From WQUF01 sp031549885 (lineage in GTDB: Bacteria > Bacillota > Clostridia > Clostridiales > Clostridiaceae): a stretch of DNA of 22,634 nt. The first letter of the stretch is position 1; every line of letters begins with the position of its first letter. The notes beneath the pieces were generated by a model. It worked only from the letters and a program-made list of their open reading frames with translations, searched no databases and was not told the DNA's origin. Below are positions 7,063-15,011 of this stretch, one piece after another. Made by a program: the position numbers and the translations under genes. The DNA lies in assembly GCA_031549885.1 (NCBI GenBank), contig JAVBPD010000092.1, positions 1-22,634 of the forward strand. Direction: 5' to 3'.

Positions 7063-8356
7063 ATTTAAAATGAACCTTTATCTTTTTTATGCTTTTATCC
7101 TTTATATCCTCTATGTTAAATACCATGTCTTCATATTCAATATTTTTCTCTCTGGGTTTTTTAGGGAAATATCCCAGTTTGTCTATTAAGAAACCTCCCA
7201 TTGAATTGTAATTCTCGCTTTCAATATTTAAATCAAAATAATCATTAAAATCATCTATAGAAAGCATGCCATCTATTATAAAGGTTTTTTCATCAATTTC
7301 TTTTATATCAGGATCATCGTCGTCGTATTCGTCATCAATTTCTCCCATAATTTCCTCTATTAGATCTTCAATAGAAACTATGCCCGAAAGCCCGCCATAT
7401 TCATCTATTAAAATAGCCATATGATTTTTTGAAAACTGAAGATCTTTAAATAATTTAGCTATATTTTTGGTTTCAGGGACAAAATATGCAGGCCGCAAGA
7501 TGCTTCTTATATCTATGTTTTCAAAGCCATTTTTTGCTAAGCATTTGAAAAAATCTCTCATGTACAAAACTCCAATTATGTTATCTATGTCTCCCTCATA
7601 TACTGGGATTCTTGAGTACTTTTCCTCAACTAATTCATCAAAATATTTATTAAGTGGATCATCAATATTTACAAGATGTATTTCAGTTCTTGGAGTCATG
7701 ACCTCATATGCAAGTTTATCATCAAACTCAAAAACGCCATTTATCATATCCTTTTCTGTGGCATTTATCACTCCAGTTGCTTGCCCAGCTTCTACTAAGG
7801 ATTTAATTTCTTCTCTAGATACTTTTTCATCAAGGCCTTCTTTACCAAGGCCAAACAATTTAAGTAAAAGATTGGTTGATACTGACAATAATTTTACAAA
7901 AGGAGCCATAGCCTTTGATATAAATAATATTGGCTTTGCAGAAAATAAAGCTATAGATTGAGATTTTTTAAGCGCTAGTCTCTTTGGGAAAAGTTCTCCA
8001 AATACCAATGTTATGTATGATAATATAATAGTAACACCAATTAGTGAAATTTGTTTACTATAAGGGACATTAAGCTTACTAAGGAAAATAGATAAGTCAT
8101 CTGATATTCCTGTAGCCGCAGATGCACTTGAAAAAAAGCCCGCAAGGGTTATGCCAACTTGAATAGTGGATAAAAATTTAGTTGGCTCTTCTAAAAGCTT
8201 TAACAAAAGTATTGCATTTTTATTTCCATCATTTTCAAGAGTCTTTAACTTGTTTTTATTTAAAGATACAATTGCCATTTCAGCAGAAGAAAAGAAAGCA
8301 TTTATAAGGGTTAAAATGGCTATTAATATAAATTGATAATATATTTGAGATTTCAT
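7061..8356 (-). CDS. CNNM/CorC (HlyC-type) membrane protein with CBS pair
   Basis: This 431-aa integral membrane protein has the family order. The N-terminal DUF21/CNNM domain has about four membrane segments (residues 5-165, including FFSSAEMAIVSLNKNKL and VFGELFPKRLAL). A pair of CBS domains follows (about 205-325, MTPRTEIHLVNIDD through DEYGGLSGIVSIEDLIEEI). The CorC_HlyC transporter-associated domain is at about 345-430. An acidic run, DDEYDDDD, links the last two. Family members are linked to Mg2+ or other cation homeostasis; the name hemolysin is historical. I chose ATG 8356 because GGAGG lies five bases upstream; the earlier ATG at 8368 overlaps that site. It may share a transcript with the Eis-like gene, since no terminator separates them. 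Confidence 0.88.
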   Translation of the reverse strand: MKSQIYYQFILIAILTLINAFFSSAEMAIVSLNKNKLKTLENDGNKNAILLLKLLEEPTKFLSTIQVGITLAGFFSSASAATGISDDLSIFLSKLNVPYSKQISLIGVTIILSYITLVFGELFPKRLALKKSQSIALFSAKPILFISKAMAPFVKLLSVSTNLLLKLFGLGKEGLDEKVSREEIKSLVEAGQATGVINATEKDMINGVFEFDDKLAYEVMTPRTEIHLVNIDDPLNKYFDELVEEKYSRIPVYEGDIDNIIGVLYMRDFFKCLAKNGFENIDIRSILRPAYFVPETKNIAKLFKDLQFSKNHMAILIDEYGGLSGIVSIEDLIEEIMGEIDDEYDDDDPDIKEIDEKTFIIDGMLSIDDFNDYFDLNIESENYNSMGGFLIDKLGYFPKKPREKNIEYEDMVFNIEDIKDKSIKKIKVHFK

Positions 8357-8385
8357 CTCTTCCTCCATTAAGTATTATAAATCCA

Positions 8386-8414
8386 ATTTTACATTTAATA
8401 ATTTAATAAATCAA
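8386..8414 (-). promoter_or_regulatory. Candidate promoter for the CNNM/HlyC-type gene
   Basis: On the minus strand TTGATT (8409-8414) and TAAAAT (8386-8391) are separated by 17 bp. They lie 30 bp before the ATG at 8356. Both hexamers are near consensus, but the region is AT-rich and chance matches are easy. Confidence 0.35.
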
Positions 8415-8508
8415 ATGGTAAGGATAGAATTTTCAAAATAATTTACAATACTCTTGGATTATACCAATGCTTGTTCGAATAAAGATGTAATTAAAAAAGA
8501 TATATTGT

Positions 8509-9714
8509 TTAGAAGTAGTCTGATATATATGGTTTACCTTTAGGTATAATATTATCTAATAATGTTATAGTTTCTGCATCGGCAGTAAGTCGCTCTATGG
8601 CATAAAGATATGAAGGAAGTTTATATCCTAACATCATAGTTGTAAAAGAATTGATGGTAAGAATTACTTTTTTTCCTGTTGATGAAGTTAAGATTTTAGG
8701 TGGATCTTTAGGGCTAAACTGTATAGTAATTTCTCGATTGTTCCATTTTAATAAAGAATCTTTAATAACAAAGGTAATTTTAGCATCGCGTTTAATATCA
8801 TTGAAAGCATATTTTTTTAAGAAAAGTTCCACATCAACAATTCTTCCCATAATGTATGGGCGGATGGTTTCTTTTATATCGCTATCTTCAAGCCAAAAAG
8901 CAATAGGTTCACTAGAATAATTATAACCTTTCACGCTGTTTATCATTGATTCATGAGCACTTATATATTTCCAAAGCCCTTTACAAGCTTCCATATTTAT
9001 AAAAACTATTTCTTTAATATGCATAACATCTTCATTTAGCAAATATACTATGTATCCAGTTGGTTCTTCTAATACATTATAGTATATTGCAACCTTTGTA
9101 TCATCTACATCCCACCTCCAATATTCATTCCATATAAGCTCATTGCGGTATAGGCATCCATGGGTTTTGCTTGCAAATTTGCTATGAAGCTCAATTAAAT
9201 CTGGATTATCATATTCCACTCTGCGAACATAACCTGGTGCATGAATTTTTTGGGGTAGCTGAGAATCTTTAAGTTGAAATGACATTTTATCAGATATTAT
9301 TTCCCATCCTTTATGGCGATAAAGTGGTATAGAATAAGGATATAAAATAGATACGCTTTGACCAAGCTCTCGCATGTTAGAAAGGCTTTGCCACATTAAC
9401 TTTGACATAAGCCCCATTCCTGAATATTCAGGATAAGTAGAGACACTTGTAATGAAACCAATATCAAAAACAGTACCATGAATATTCATTTTTATGGGAT
9501 AAACAGCAAATTGTGATACAAGTTTGTCACCATCAAAGCAGCCTAGTACATTTGCTTTTTCTAATACAAGAAATTTGGATTGACGTATATCATCGTTTTC
9601 CCATCCATAATCCATTAATGTCTTTTCAGTTACCTGAAATGCATAACATAAAAGTTCATTATATTGTTTTAGATGCCCAGGTAACAATTTGCTTATTTGT
9701 ATATTGCTTTTCAT
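8509..9714 (-). CDS. Eis-like GNAT acetyltransferase with SCP2-type C-terminal domain
   Basis: This 401-aa protein is built like enhanced-intracellular-survival (Eis) acetyltransferases. The N-terminal GNAT domain contains VSTYPEYSGMGLMSKLM at about residues 91-107 (acetyl-CoA loop) and YSIPLYRHKGWE near 127-138 (the position of the family's active-site Tyr). A second degenerate GNAT lobe follows. The C-terminal, sterol-carrier-like domain (about 290-401) ends in a free carboxylate after SDYF, as expected when the terminus takes part in catalysis. Eis enzymes acetylate aminoglycosides or lysines; the substrate here is unknown. I chose ATG 9714 because GGAGG is seven bases upstream (9721-9725). 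The open frame reaches 9816, but that extension has no ribosome binding site. Confidence 0.82.
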   Translation of the reverse strand: MKSNIQISKLLPGHLKQYNELLCYAFQVTEKTLMDYGWENDDIRQSKFLVLEKANVLGCFDGDKLVSQFAVYPIKMNIHGTVFDIGFITSVSTYPEYSGMGLMSKLMWQSLSNMRELGQSVSILYPYSIPLYRHKGWEIISDKMSFQLKDSQLPQKIHAPGYVRRVEYDNPDLIELHSKFASKTHGCLYRNELIWNEYWRWDVDDTKVAIYYNVLEEPTGYIVYLLNEDVMHIKEIVFINMEACKGLWKYISAHESMINSVKGYNYSSEPIAFWLEDSDIKETIRPYIMGRIVDVELFLKKYAFNDIKRDAKITFVIKDSLLKWNNREITIQFSPKDPPKILTSSTGKKVILTINSFTTMMLGYKLPSYLYAIERLTADAETITLLDNIIPKGKPYISDYF

Positions 9715-9886
9715 ATTACACCTCCAAATGATTTGTACTCTTAGTTTATTGTTTCCAAGCATAAAGATTATATTAAAGTTTACCAGAAAAAGTTGCCTTA
9801 TAGTATAAAATTTCACAAATAAAAATAATTAAGAGCTTATCAGAGGATTTTGTGTAAAGAATTTTTAAAATAAATTAATTAAAATT

Positions 9887-9917
9887 AAGGATATACTTTA
9901 GGTTAAAATATATCCTT
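9887..9917 (-). terminator. Putative terminator after the methyltransferase
   Basis: AAGGATATA (9887-9895) and TATATCCTT (9909-9917) form a 9-bp stem with a 13-base loop, 13 bp after the methyltransferase stop. On the minus strand it is followed by AATTTTAATT, a weak U tract. Confidence 0.5.
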
Positions 9918-9930
9918 TTATACTATCATT

Positions 9931-10686
9931 CTAATTTTTAAAAGTTGCCCATGCTCCAAATGCTATATCTCTCGCAAATGGCATTTTAGATTTTTTAAGT
10001 TCATTTTGAAGTCTAACCTCAAGAGTATCAATATCGATTTCTTCTAGGCTTGCTGTTTTTGATTTTGTAATGCGCTCAAGCATCATTTTTATAAGCCAAG
10101 CAAAGTCGCTTCCTGATTCTATAGTTTGTAAAATAACTTCTGATTTAATTCCTTTAACTTTAAGGGCTGACTCTTTAAAGCATGCATATAAATTTAAACC
10201 CATGTGGATATTTCCACCTTCTTTTGCAATTGTATCCCAAATCCACCTTTGAGCTTTCTTATGCAAATCCATTGATTTATCTACCAAATCTAAACATATA
10301 GAATCGCTTTCTTGAAAAATCATAATTCCATCAGGTTTTAAATAAGGCAAAAGGCTCTTTATGCTGGTAACTGAATCAGGTTGATACATTAAAACTCTGC
10401 GACCTACAATTGCATCAAATTTACCTATGTTTTTCGGAAGGTCTTCAATTTCAGCAAGTAGAAAGTGAGCATTAAAAATTTTCTCATCTTTAAAAGACTT
10501 TTCGGCTATTTCAATTGCTCGTTCATTTACATCAAACCCTAGTACCTCACCATTATCGCCAACTAAATTTGAAATAAGCATGGTGACTTCGCCAGAACCA
10601 CATCCAACATCTAAAACTCTCATATTTGGTTCTATGCCAGCATCTAATAAAAGGTGATATGTAAAATCATTTCTTTGTGTATTCAT
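9931..10686 (-). CDS. Class I SAM-dependent methyltransferase
   Basis: This 251-aa protein is a class I methyltransferase. Motif I is VLDVGCGSGEV at residues 24-34, followed by the acidic end of strand 2 at GFDVNERAIEIA (50-61), LAEIEDLP (78-85) and the strand-4 segment FDAIVGRRVLMYQPD (90-104). The C-terminal half is family-specific and does not name the substrate. It resembles stand-alone small-molecule methyltransferases. I do not assign it to the methyltransferase family linked to the TrsS cluster, because it is divergent from that operon and its sequence is ordinary. Start: ATG with GAGGAG upstream. The upstream region holds a candidate promoter and a remnant of a kinase gene. Confidence 0.8.
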   Translation of the reverse strand: MNTQRNDFTYHLLLDAGIEPNMRVLDVGCGSGEVTMLISNLVGDNGEVLGFDVNERAIEIAEKSFKDEKIFNAHFLLAEIEDLPKNIGKFDAIVGRRVLMYQPDSVTSIKSLLPYLKPDGIMIFQESDSICLDLVDKSMDLHKKAQRWIWDTIAKEGGNIHMGLNLYACFKESALKVKGIKSEVILQTIESGSDFAWLIKMMLERITKSKTASLEEIDIDTLEVRLQNELKKSKMPFARDIAFGAWATFKN

Positions 10687-10700
10687 TTTGCACTCCTCTT

Positions 10701-10820
10701 TTAAGATATTTCAAAGAAAAATTTAACACCTTTCTTTGTATTTAAAGCATAAACTGTTTCATCATGTTTTTCAATGATAGTTTTAATAGCAAATAATATG
10801 AGTTTTATTTCATTTAATAA
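10701..10820 (-). pseudogene. Possible 3' remnant of a sensor histidine kinase
   Basis: A minus-strand frame ends in TAA at 10701, 14 bp before the methyltransferase start. Its last residues read FAIKTIIEKHDETVYALNT and then KKGVKFFFEIS. This follows the C-terminal pattern of histidine-kinase ATPase domains (A-K-x-I-I-E-x-H-G-G-x-I-x-A-x-N, then G-V-x-F-x-F). The expected GLGL-x-I-A-K box just before it is scrambled (LILFAIKT) and nothing recognisable lies further upstream. The frame opens at an ATG at 10832 without a ribosome binding site. It is either a decayed gene end or a chance match; it is too short to be sure. Confidence 0.45.
10746..10774 (-). promoter_or_regulatory. Candidate promoter for the methyltransferase
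   Basis: On the minus strand TTGAAA (10769-10774) and TATGCT (10746-10751) are 17 bp apart, about 60 bp before the ATG at 10686. They lie inside the kinase-like remnant, so they could have been part of a coding sequence. Confidence 0.35.
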
Positions 10821-10882
10821 AATAATATGCATAAAAGATAGATAAATTAATTATAAAAAAAGTGATAAAAATTTAACTATTA

Positions 10883-10911
10883 TTGACATAGATGTAGGAA
10901 TTTGATATTTT
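10883..10911 (+). promoter_or_regulatory. Promoter of the alcohol dehydrogenase gene
   Basis: TTGACA (10883-10888, perfect -35) and TATTTT (10906-10911) are 17 bp apart, and TGA before the -10 gives an extended -10 element. Transcription would start near 10918, leaving a leader of about 57 bases. The ribosome binding site is GTGGGAG at 10961-10967. Confidence 0.6.
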
Positions 10912-10974
10912 TAACTTGCCAGTATATTTATTTAGTAGAATTAAACAAAAATAATAAGAAGTGGGAGATCAATT

Positions 10975-12219
10975 ATGGTTAAAACAAATTATTTTGCACC
11001 ACAGGTTTTCGGAATTGGAGCGTCAGAAGAAGTAGGCGCTAGAGCAAAGGAACTAAAAATAACTAAAGCCATTGTTGTTTATGATAAGGGTGTTAAAGCT
11101 TCTGGAATTGTTGACCCTATTTTTTTAAAACTTAAAGAAGCAGGCATTGATTATGTTGAGTTTGATGGAGTTCTTCCAGATCCCCCAGATTATGTTTGTG
11201 ATGAAGCTGGAGCTTTTGCTGTAAAAGAAAATGTTAATGGAATAATTGCCGTTGGTGGTGGTAGCTCTATGGATACAGCAAAGGCTGTAAGGTATTTACT
11301 TTCTAACCCTCCACCAATAAACAACTATTTTGGAATATTGATGCCTAATCAATATAATATGCCTACGACTCCTCTTATAGCTATACCTACAAGTGCTGGT
11401 ACTGGTTCTGAAGCCACTCTTGGAGCAGTTATTACTGATTGTAAGAACAATAAAAAAGCTGGATTGTTTGGACCTGGTTGTTTTGTTTCTGTTTCATTAA
11501 ACGATCCTAAGCTTTATTGTGGAATGCCTCCTGCTGGAACTGCTGCATGTGCTTTTGATGCATATACTCATGCTTTTGATTCTATTTGCAGAAAAGATGC
11601 CATGGGCATGGAAAAATTTGCAACATTATATGCAACAGAGTCAATAAGACTTATACATAAATATCTACTGCGTGCAATTGAAAATGGACAAGATCTTGAA
11701 GCGCGTGAAGGCCTAGCTTTTGCTTCAACTCTTGGTGGTTATGCAATAAATACTGTAATGTGCCATTTAACACATGCAGTAGGACATACAGTTGGTTCAG
11801 TATATCATAAACCTCATGGATTAGGTTGTGCTCTTTGCTTGCCACAGCTTGCAAAATTCTATGCTAAAATTATGCCTGAAAGAGTTAAAATCGCTGCAGA
11901 AGCTATGGGCTTAAATGTTCCAGAAGGAACATCAAATGAAGATCTAGGCATTATGGTTTCTGACTGTATTCGTGATCTTATGAAAGCTGCTAAACTTCCT
12001 ACATTTAAACAAATGGGAATATCTTTAGAGGATGCACTTGCATTAACTCCAAAAGTAATGGAAGACGTAGCTTGGAAATATGGCTTGTTGCAAGACCCAA
12101 CATTAAACGCAGAGAATGTTATAGAGTGGATAAGAGATGCATATGATCAATATGAACTAGATGACAATTCAGCAAAACCTAAAGAAATTGTAGATGCTGA
12201 ATGCGAAAAAGTAAAATAA
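10975..12219 (+). CDS. Iron-containing (type III) alcohol dehydrogenase
   Basis: This 414-aa cytoplasmic NAD(P)-dependent enzyme interconverts an alcohol and an aldehyde. The nucleotide-binding turn GGGSSMDTAK is at residues 94-103, and PTSAGTGSEAT at 138-148 is the second family signature. By alignment with FucO, the metal ligands are Asp195, His199 (DAYTH), His267 and His281 (PHG), with His271 as the catalytic-site histidine. All key residues are present. It is single-domain, without the aldehyde dehydrogenase fusion of AdhE. It has its own promoter and is followed after 114 bp by the acyl-activating enzyme on the same strand. Context suggests it produces or consumes the aldehyde handled by the molybdenum oxidoreductase; that link is inference, and the alcohol is unknown. 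Confidence 0.9.
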   Translation: MVKTNYFAPQVFGIGASEEVGARAKELKITKAIVVYDKGVKASGIVDPIFLKLKEAGIDYVEFDGVLPDPPDYVCDEAGAFAVKENVNGIIAVGGGSSMDTAKAVRYLLSNPPPINNYFGILMPNQYNMPTTPLIAIPTSAGTGSEATLGAVITDCKNNKKAGLFGPGCFVSVSLNDPKLYCGMPPAGTAACAFDAYTHAFDSICRKDAMGMEKFATLYATESIRLIHKYLLRAIENGQDLEAREGLAFASTLGGYAINTVMCHLTHAVGHTVGSVYHKPHGLGCALCLPQLAKFYAKIMPERVKIAAEAMGLNVPEGTSNEDLGIMVSDCIRDLMKAAKLPTFKQMGISLEDALALTPKVMEDVAWKYGLLQDPTLNAENVIEWIRDAYDQYELDDNSAKPKEIVDAECEKVK

Positions 12220-12279
12220 ATATTATTTATTTGTATTAATTGAAATCGTTATGATTAAAATAAATTAAAAATTATAATG

Positions 12280-12304
12280 CCCTAACTTACTTATTAAGTT
12301 GGGG
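12280..12304 (+). terminator. Hairpin between alcohol dehydrogenase and ligase genes
   Basis: CCCTAACTT (12280-12288) pairs with AAGTTGGGG (12296-12304), with one T-G pair and a seven-base loop. The following TATATTTGTAAT is only partly U-rich, so it may be a weak or partial terminator that lets some transcription into the ligase gene. Confidence 0.45.
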
Positions 12305-12333
12305 TATATTTGTAATAGAAAGCGTGATTTGAA

Positions 12334-13575
12334 GTGAGAAAGAGTAAATTGGATTATTTTGCCTCATATGCCATAGGAATTAAACCAGATATCGAATATT
12401 TAAGAATGTATCAGCTTTCAGCTATTAATGATATTTTTGAATATGCAAAAATTAATTCTAGATTTTATCAAAATTGGAATCTTCCAAAACTTTATTCTTT
12501 AAAAGATATGGATAAAATTCACACTACATCCTCTGAAGATTTAATAAATAATTCAATTGAAGACTTCATTTCTGTGCCAATTGAAGATATTGAGCGCATT
12601 GTAACCATAATGACATCTGGAAGCACAGGCAGTCCAAAGCGAATAGGATATACTTTAAGTGAAATAGAAAGCATAGTTGATTTTTTTGCAAGAGGAATGT
12701 ATGAACTTACAGAATCTTCAAAGAGAGTGCTGATTTTTATGCCTGGGCAAGCAGAGTATGGTGTATCTAATTTGTTAAAAAAAGCATGTGAAAAAATTGG
12801 AGCTTTCGCTGAAATTTATGGCACAATAAGAGATTTTGAAGAGGCAAAAGATAAGGTATTATCATTTAAGCCACATTGTATAGCAGGTTTACCAATTCAA
12901 ATTCTTGGTTTATCAGAATATTTAAAAGGTTTAAATACAAATATTGAATCTGCCCTTTTGTCTGCTGATTTTCTATCAAATGCTGCAAGAAAAAGAATAG
13001 AATCTAATATTGGATGCACCATATTTAATCATTATGGCACTACTGAAATGGGATTTGGGGGAGCCCTTGAGTGTGATGCCCACGATGGATTTCATTTGCG
13101 TGAAGGAGAGATTTATTTTGAAGTAATTGATCCTAAAACAGGAAAGTCAGTAGAACATGGTGAGGAGGGAGAACTTGTTTTTACAACCTTTTCAAGGAAG
13201 GGAGTTCCTCTTATTCGATATAAAACAGGTGATTATACTAGCTTCATTGAAGAAAAATGCAGGTGCGGCTCATTTTTAAAAAAGATAAATGCGCCGTACC
13301 GTAAAGAAGGCATTATCTCCATGCCAGAGTTTGATGAAGCTTTATTTAGCATAGATGATGTTATAGATTTTTCTGTAGAGTGGAATAAATTAAAAGGAGA
13401 AATAACTGTATGTTTATGGACTTATTTAGATAAAGAAATACAACTTGAAAAAGTTCATAACGCTCTTTTAAATATATTAAACCATGTAGGTGCAAGTCTA
13501 AAGGTTTATAAAATGCCTTATAATAAAGTATCTCCATGTAAAATGGGGAAAAGGCTCATATTACATGTGATTTAA
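12334..13575 (+). CDS. AMP-forming acyl-activating enzyme, phenylacetate-CoA-ligase-like (DVU_1553-type)
   Basis: This 413-aa adenylate-forming enzyme has the P-loop TSGSTGSPK at residues 94-102, YGTTE at 233-237 (acid-substrate/adenylate motif) and YKTGD at 295-299 (ribose-binding). CRCG at 308-311 matches the cysteine segment of PaaK/CapK-type ligases. It would turn a carboxylic acid and ATP into acyl-AMP and then acyl-CoA or another thioester. From memory it fits the family called DVU_1553 AMP-dependent CoA ligase, found beside TrsS-type radical SAM genes, as here. The start is uncertain: GTG 12334 has a poor ribosome binding site, while TTG 12349 has AAAGAG five bases upstream; the family N terminus (LD..A..IG) fits either. 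Its 3' end overlaps the convergent radical SAM gene by 15 bp. Confidence 0.82.
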   Translation: MRKSKLDYFASYAIGIKPDIEYLRMYQLSAINDIFEYAKINSRFYQNWNLPKLYSLKDMDKIHTTSSEDLINNSIEDFISVPIEDIERIVTIMTSGSTGSPKRIGYTLSEIESIVDFFARGMYELTESSKRVLIFMPGQAEYGVSNLLKKACEKIGAFAEIYGTIRDFEEAKDKVLSFKPHCIAGLPIQILGLSEYLKGLNTNIESALLSADFLSNAARKRIESNIGCTIFNHYGTTEMGFGGALECDAHDGFHLREGEIYFEVIDPKTGKSVEHGEEGELVFTTFSRKGVPLIRYKTGDYTSFIEEKCRCGSFLKKINAPYRKEGIISMPEFDEALFSIDDVIDFSVEWNKLKGEITVCLWTYLDKEIQLEKVHNALLNILNHVGASLKVYKMPYNKVSPCKMGKRLILHVI

Positions 13576-14799
13576 ACAAAATGGAATGAGTTTTTTATCT
13601 TTGTATACATGCAAGCTGCAATGGCTTATCCTCTCTAAATCCACAGTAAGTCTATCTTGAAATGCCATGGCAGTTATTGTAAATCCTTTTAGTGATACAT
13701 TTTTAAGAAAGCCATCAAATGTATCTAGTGAATTACCTTCACAGCATGAGACTTTTTTCCTCTTCCACCTTCTACCTATAAAATTTTGGTTGTTTTCAAT
13801 AGATGCATTATTGCAACAATTAGAAGATTTTTTTCTTGATAGTGATCTTAAGCCATTTAAAGTTACTACAAAATCGCCATGAAATCCACACATAGCATGA
13901 TCACAGGAGGATGGTGAAATACTTGAAGGGTCAATATTAGTTTGATTTATAATCTCATTAAAAACTTCAGGGAGAGTTATCCTATCTTCATCTAGTGGTT
14001 TTTTTGGGTACTTTCCAAAATAGCTTATAGGTTGAAAATGCACTCCTCTTACGGCAGGTGATAAAGAAACTCCTAAATTTATTACATTACCTATATCATC
14101 TACATTTATTCCTGGAACTACTGTCATAACGAGAGCAACACCTATGTTTAAACTATCTAGTGTATTTATAGCGCAAATTTTTTGTGAAAGTAAAGGCTTT
14201 CCACGAAGCTTTTTGTAAATATAGTCTCTTGTGCCATCAAACTGCATAAATACGAAACTAAGTCCTGCATCTGCAAGTTTTTGTGCAAATTCAGGATTTT
14301 CTGCTATTTTTATACCGTTAGAGTTTAATTGTATATACTTAAATCCAAGATTTTTAGCGTGGGAACTAATTTCTGGCAAATCCTCTCTTGTAGTTGGTTC
14401 ACCACCGCTAATTTGAACAAAGGTTTTACCACCTTGTGAAAGCTCATTAAGCCATTCTTTTACAGTATTTAAAGACGGGTTTTCGCTTTGAATGTTTCCG
14501 CCGTTATAGCATACGTTGCAATCTAAATTGCAATTATTAGTTATTTCTAAAATTACACAGCATGTTTGCTGTTTGTGATAAGAGCAAAGCCCACAACCAT
14601 CAGGGCATGGAGGGCAGCTTTTTAGTGCTTCATAACCTTTGCGCCATGTTTCTAAACTAGGGTTTCCACGCCACACTACTGTAGAAAATTCTCCATGCTC
14701 TTTGCATATTTTTTTAAGATAAATATTTCCTTCGTGCTCAATTTCCTGTGCGGATATAGGCTTTAGACATTCAGGACAAAGGCTATAGGTGCTTCTCAT
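13561..14799 (-). CDS. trsS: Radical SAM protein, TrsS-like
   Basis: In this 412-aa protein the cluster motif C-x3-C-x2-C is Cys90, Cys94 and Cys97 (CNLDCNVC), and GGEP is at residues 132-135. The N terminus has zinc-ribbon-like cysteines (Cys8, Cys11, Cys32, with CKEHGEF) and a CPPCPDGCGLC run (62-72), as in the MJ0619/tetraether-synthase branch. The C terminus is unusually Cys-rich (SCDHAMCGFHGDF, SNCC, VSCC, SHCSLH, PFCLNHM), enough for extra Fe-S clusters. From memory it fits the NCBI family radical SAM (seleno)protein TrsS; this copy reads through with no in-frame TGA, so it is a cysteine form. The substrate is unknown. Its ATG overlaps the TGA of the CxxC-protein gene (ATGA), showing translational coupling. 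Confidence 0.8.
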   Translation of the reverse strand: MRSTYSLCPECLKPISAQEIEHEGNIYLKKICKEHGEFSTVVWRGNPSLETWRKGYEALKSCPPCPDGCGLCSYHKQQTCCVILEITNNCNLDCNVCYNGGNIQSENPSLNTVKEWLNELSQGGKTFVQISGGEPTTREDLPEISSHAKNLGFKYIQLNSNGIKIAENPEFAQKLADAGLSFVFMQFDGTRDYIYKKLRGKPLLSQKICAINTLDSLNIGVALVMTVVPGINVDDIGNVINLGVSLSPAVRGVHFQPISYFGKYPKKPLDEDRITLPEVFNEIINQTNIDPSSISPSSCDHAMCGFHGDFVVTLNGLRSLSRKKSSNCCNNASIENNQNFIGRRWKRKKVSCCEGNSLDTFDGFLKNVSLKGFTITAMAFQDRLTVDLERISHCSLHVYKDKKLIPFCLNHM

Positions 14800-15011
14800 T
14801 TTTCTTCAAGCTCCATTTCTACACGCTGCATTTTATCATTGACTATTTCTTCTGGTATATATACTTGTTTGCATATAGGGCACCTAGGCAATTCGGCATT
14901 AAAATCAAAACCCATATATTTAAAATCTGTCCTTGCCTTTACCATCTGTACATTGCATTTACCACAAAAATACTTGCTCATATCAATATTCTTAGTTAAA
15001 TCCTCAGACAT
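14796..15011 (-). CDS. Small CxxC redox or zinc-ribbon protein (DVU_1557-type)
   Basis: In this 71-aa protein Cys16-x2-Cys19 (FCGKC) and Cys44-x2-Cys47 (CPIC) can hold one Zn or Fe, as in rubredoxin or a zinc ribbon, or act as two redox dithiols. The loop between them contains the conserved-looking YMGFDFNAELPRCP. A short acidic helix follows. It lacks signal peptide and membrane segment. From memory it matches the DVU_1557 family redox proteins of the TrsS cluster. Its start codon shares one base with the stop of the dicluster gene (TAATG) and GGAGGA lies upstream; its stop overlaps the start of the radical SAM gene. This tight packing suggests it works with one of the two, perhaps as electron carrier or substrate. 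That role is not shown. Confidence 0.75.
   Translation of the reverse strand: MSEDLTKNIDMSKYFCGKCNVQMVKARTDFKYMGFDFNAELPRCPICKQVYIPEEIVNDKMQRVEMELEEK

Noticed and set aside
7467..7961. 164-aa + strand frame inside the CNNM/HlyC-type gene
   Set aside because: It is fully antisense to a gene with clear DUF21 and CBS motifs and has no recognisable domain.
9715..9816. N-terminal extension of 34 residues on the Eis-like protein
   Set aside because: The GGAGG site at 9721-9725 supports ATG 9714, and the extension has no ribosome binding site and no family counterpart.
9931..10686. Methyltransferase as the TrsM partner of the TrsS cluster
   Set aside because: It is transcribed away from the cluster, separated by a kinase-like remnant and two promoters, and has only general class I motifs.
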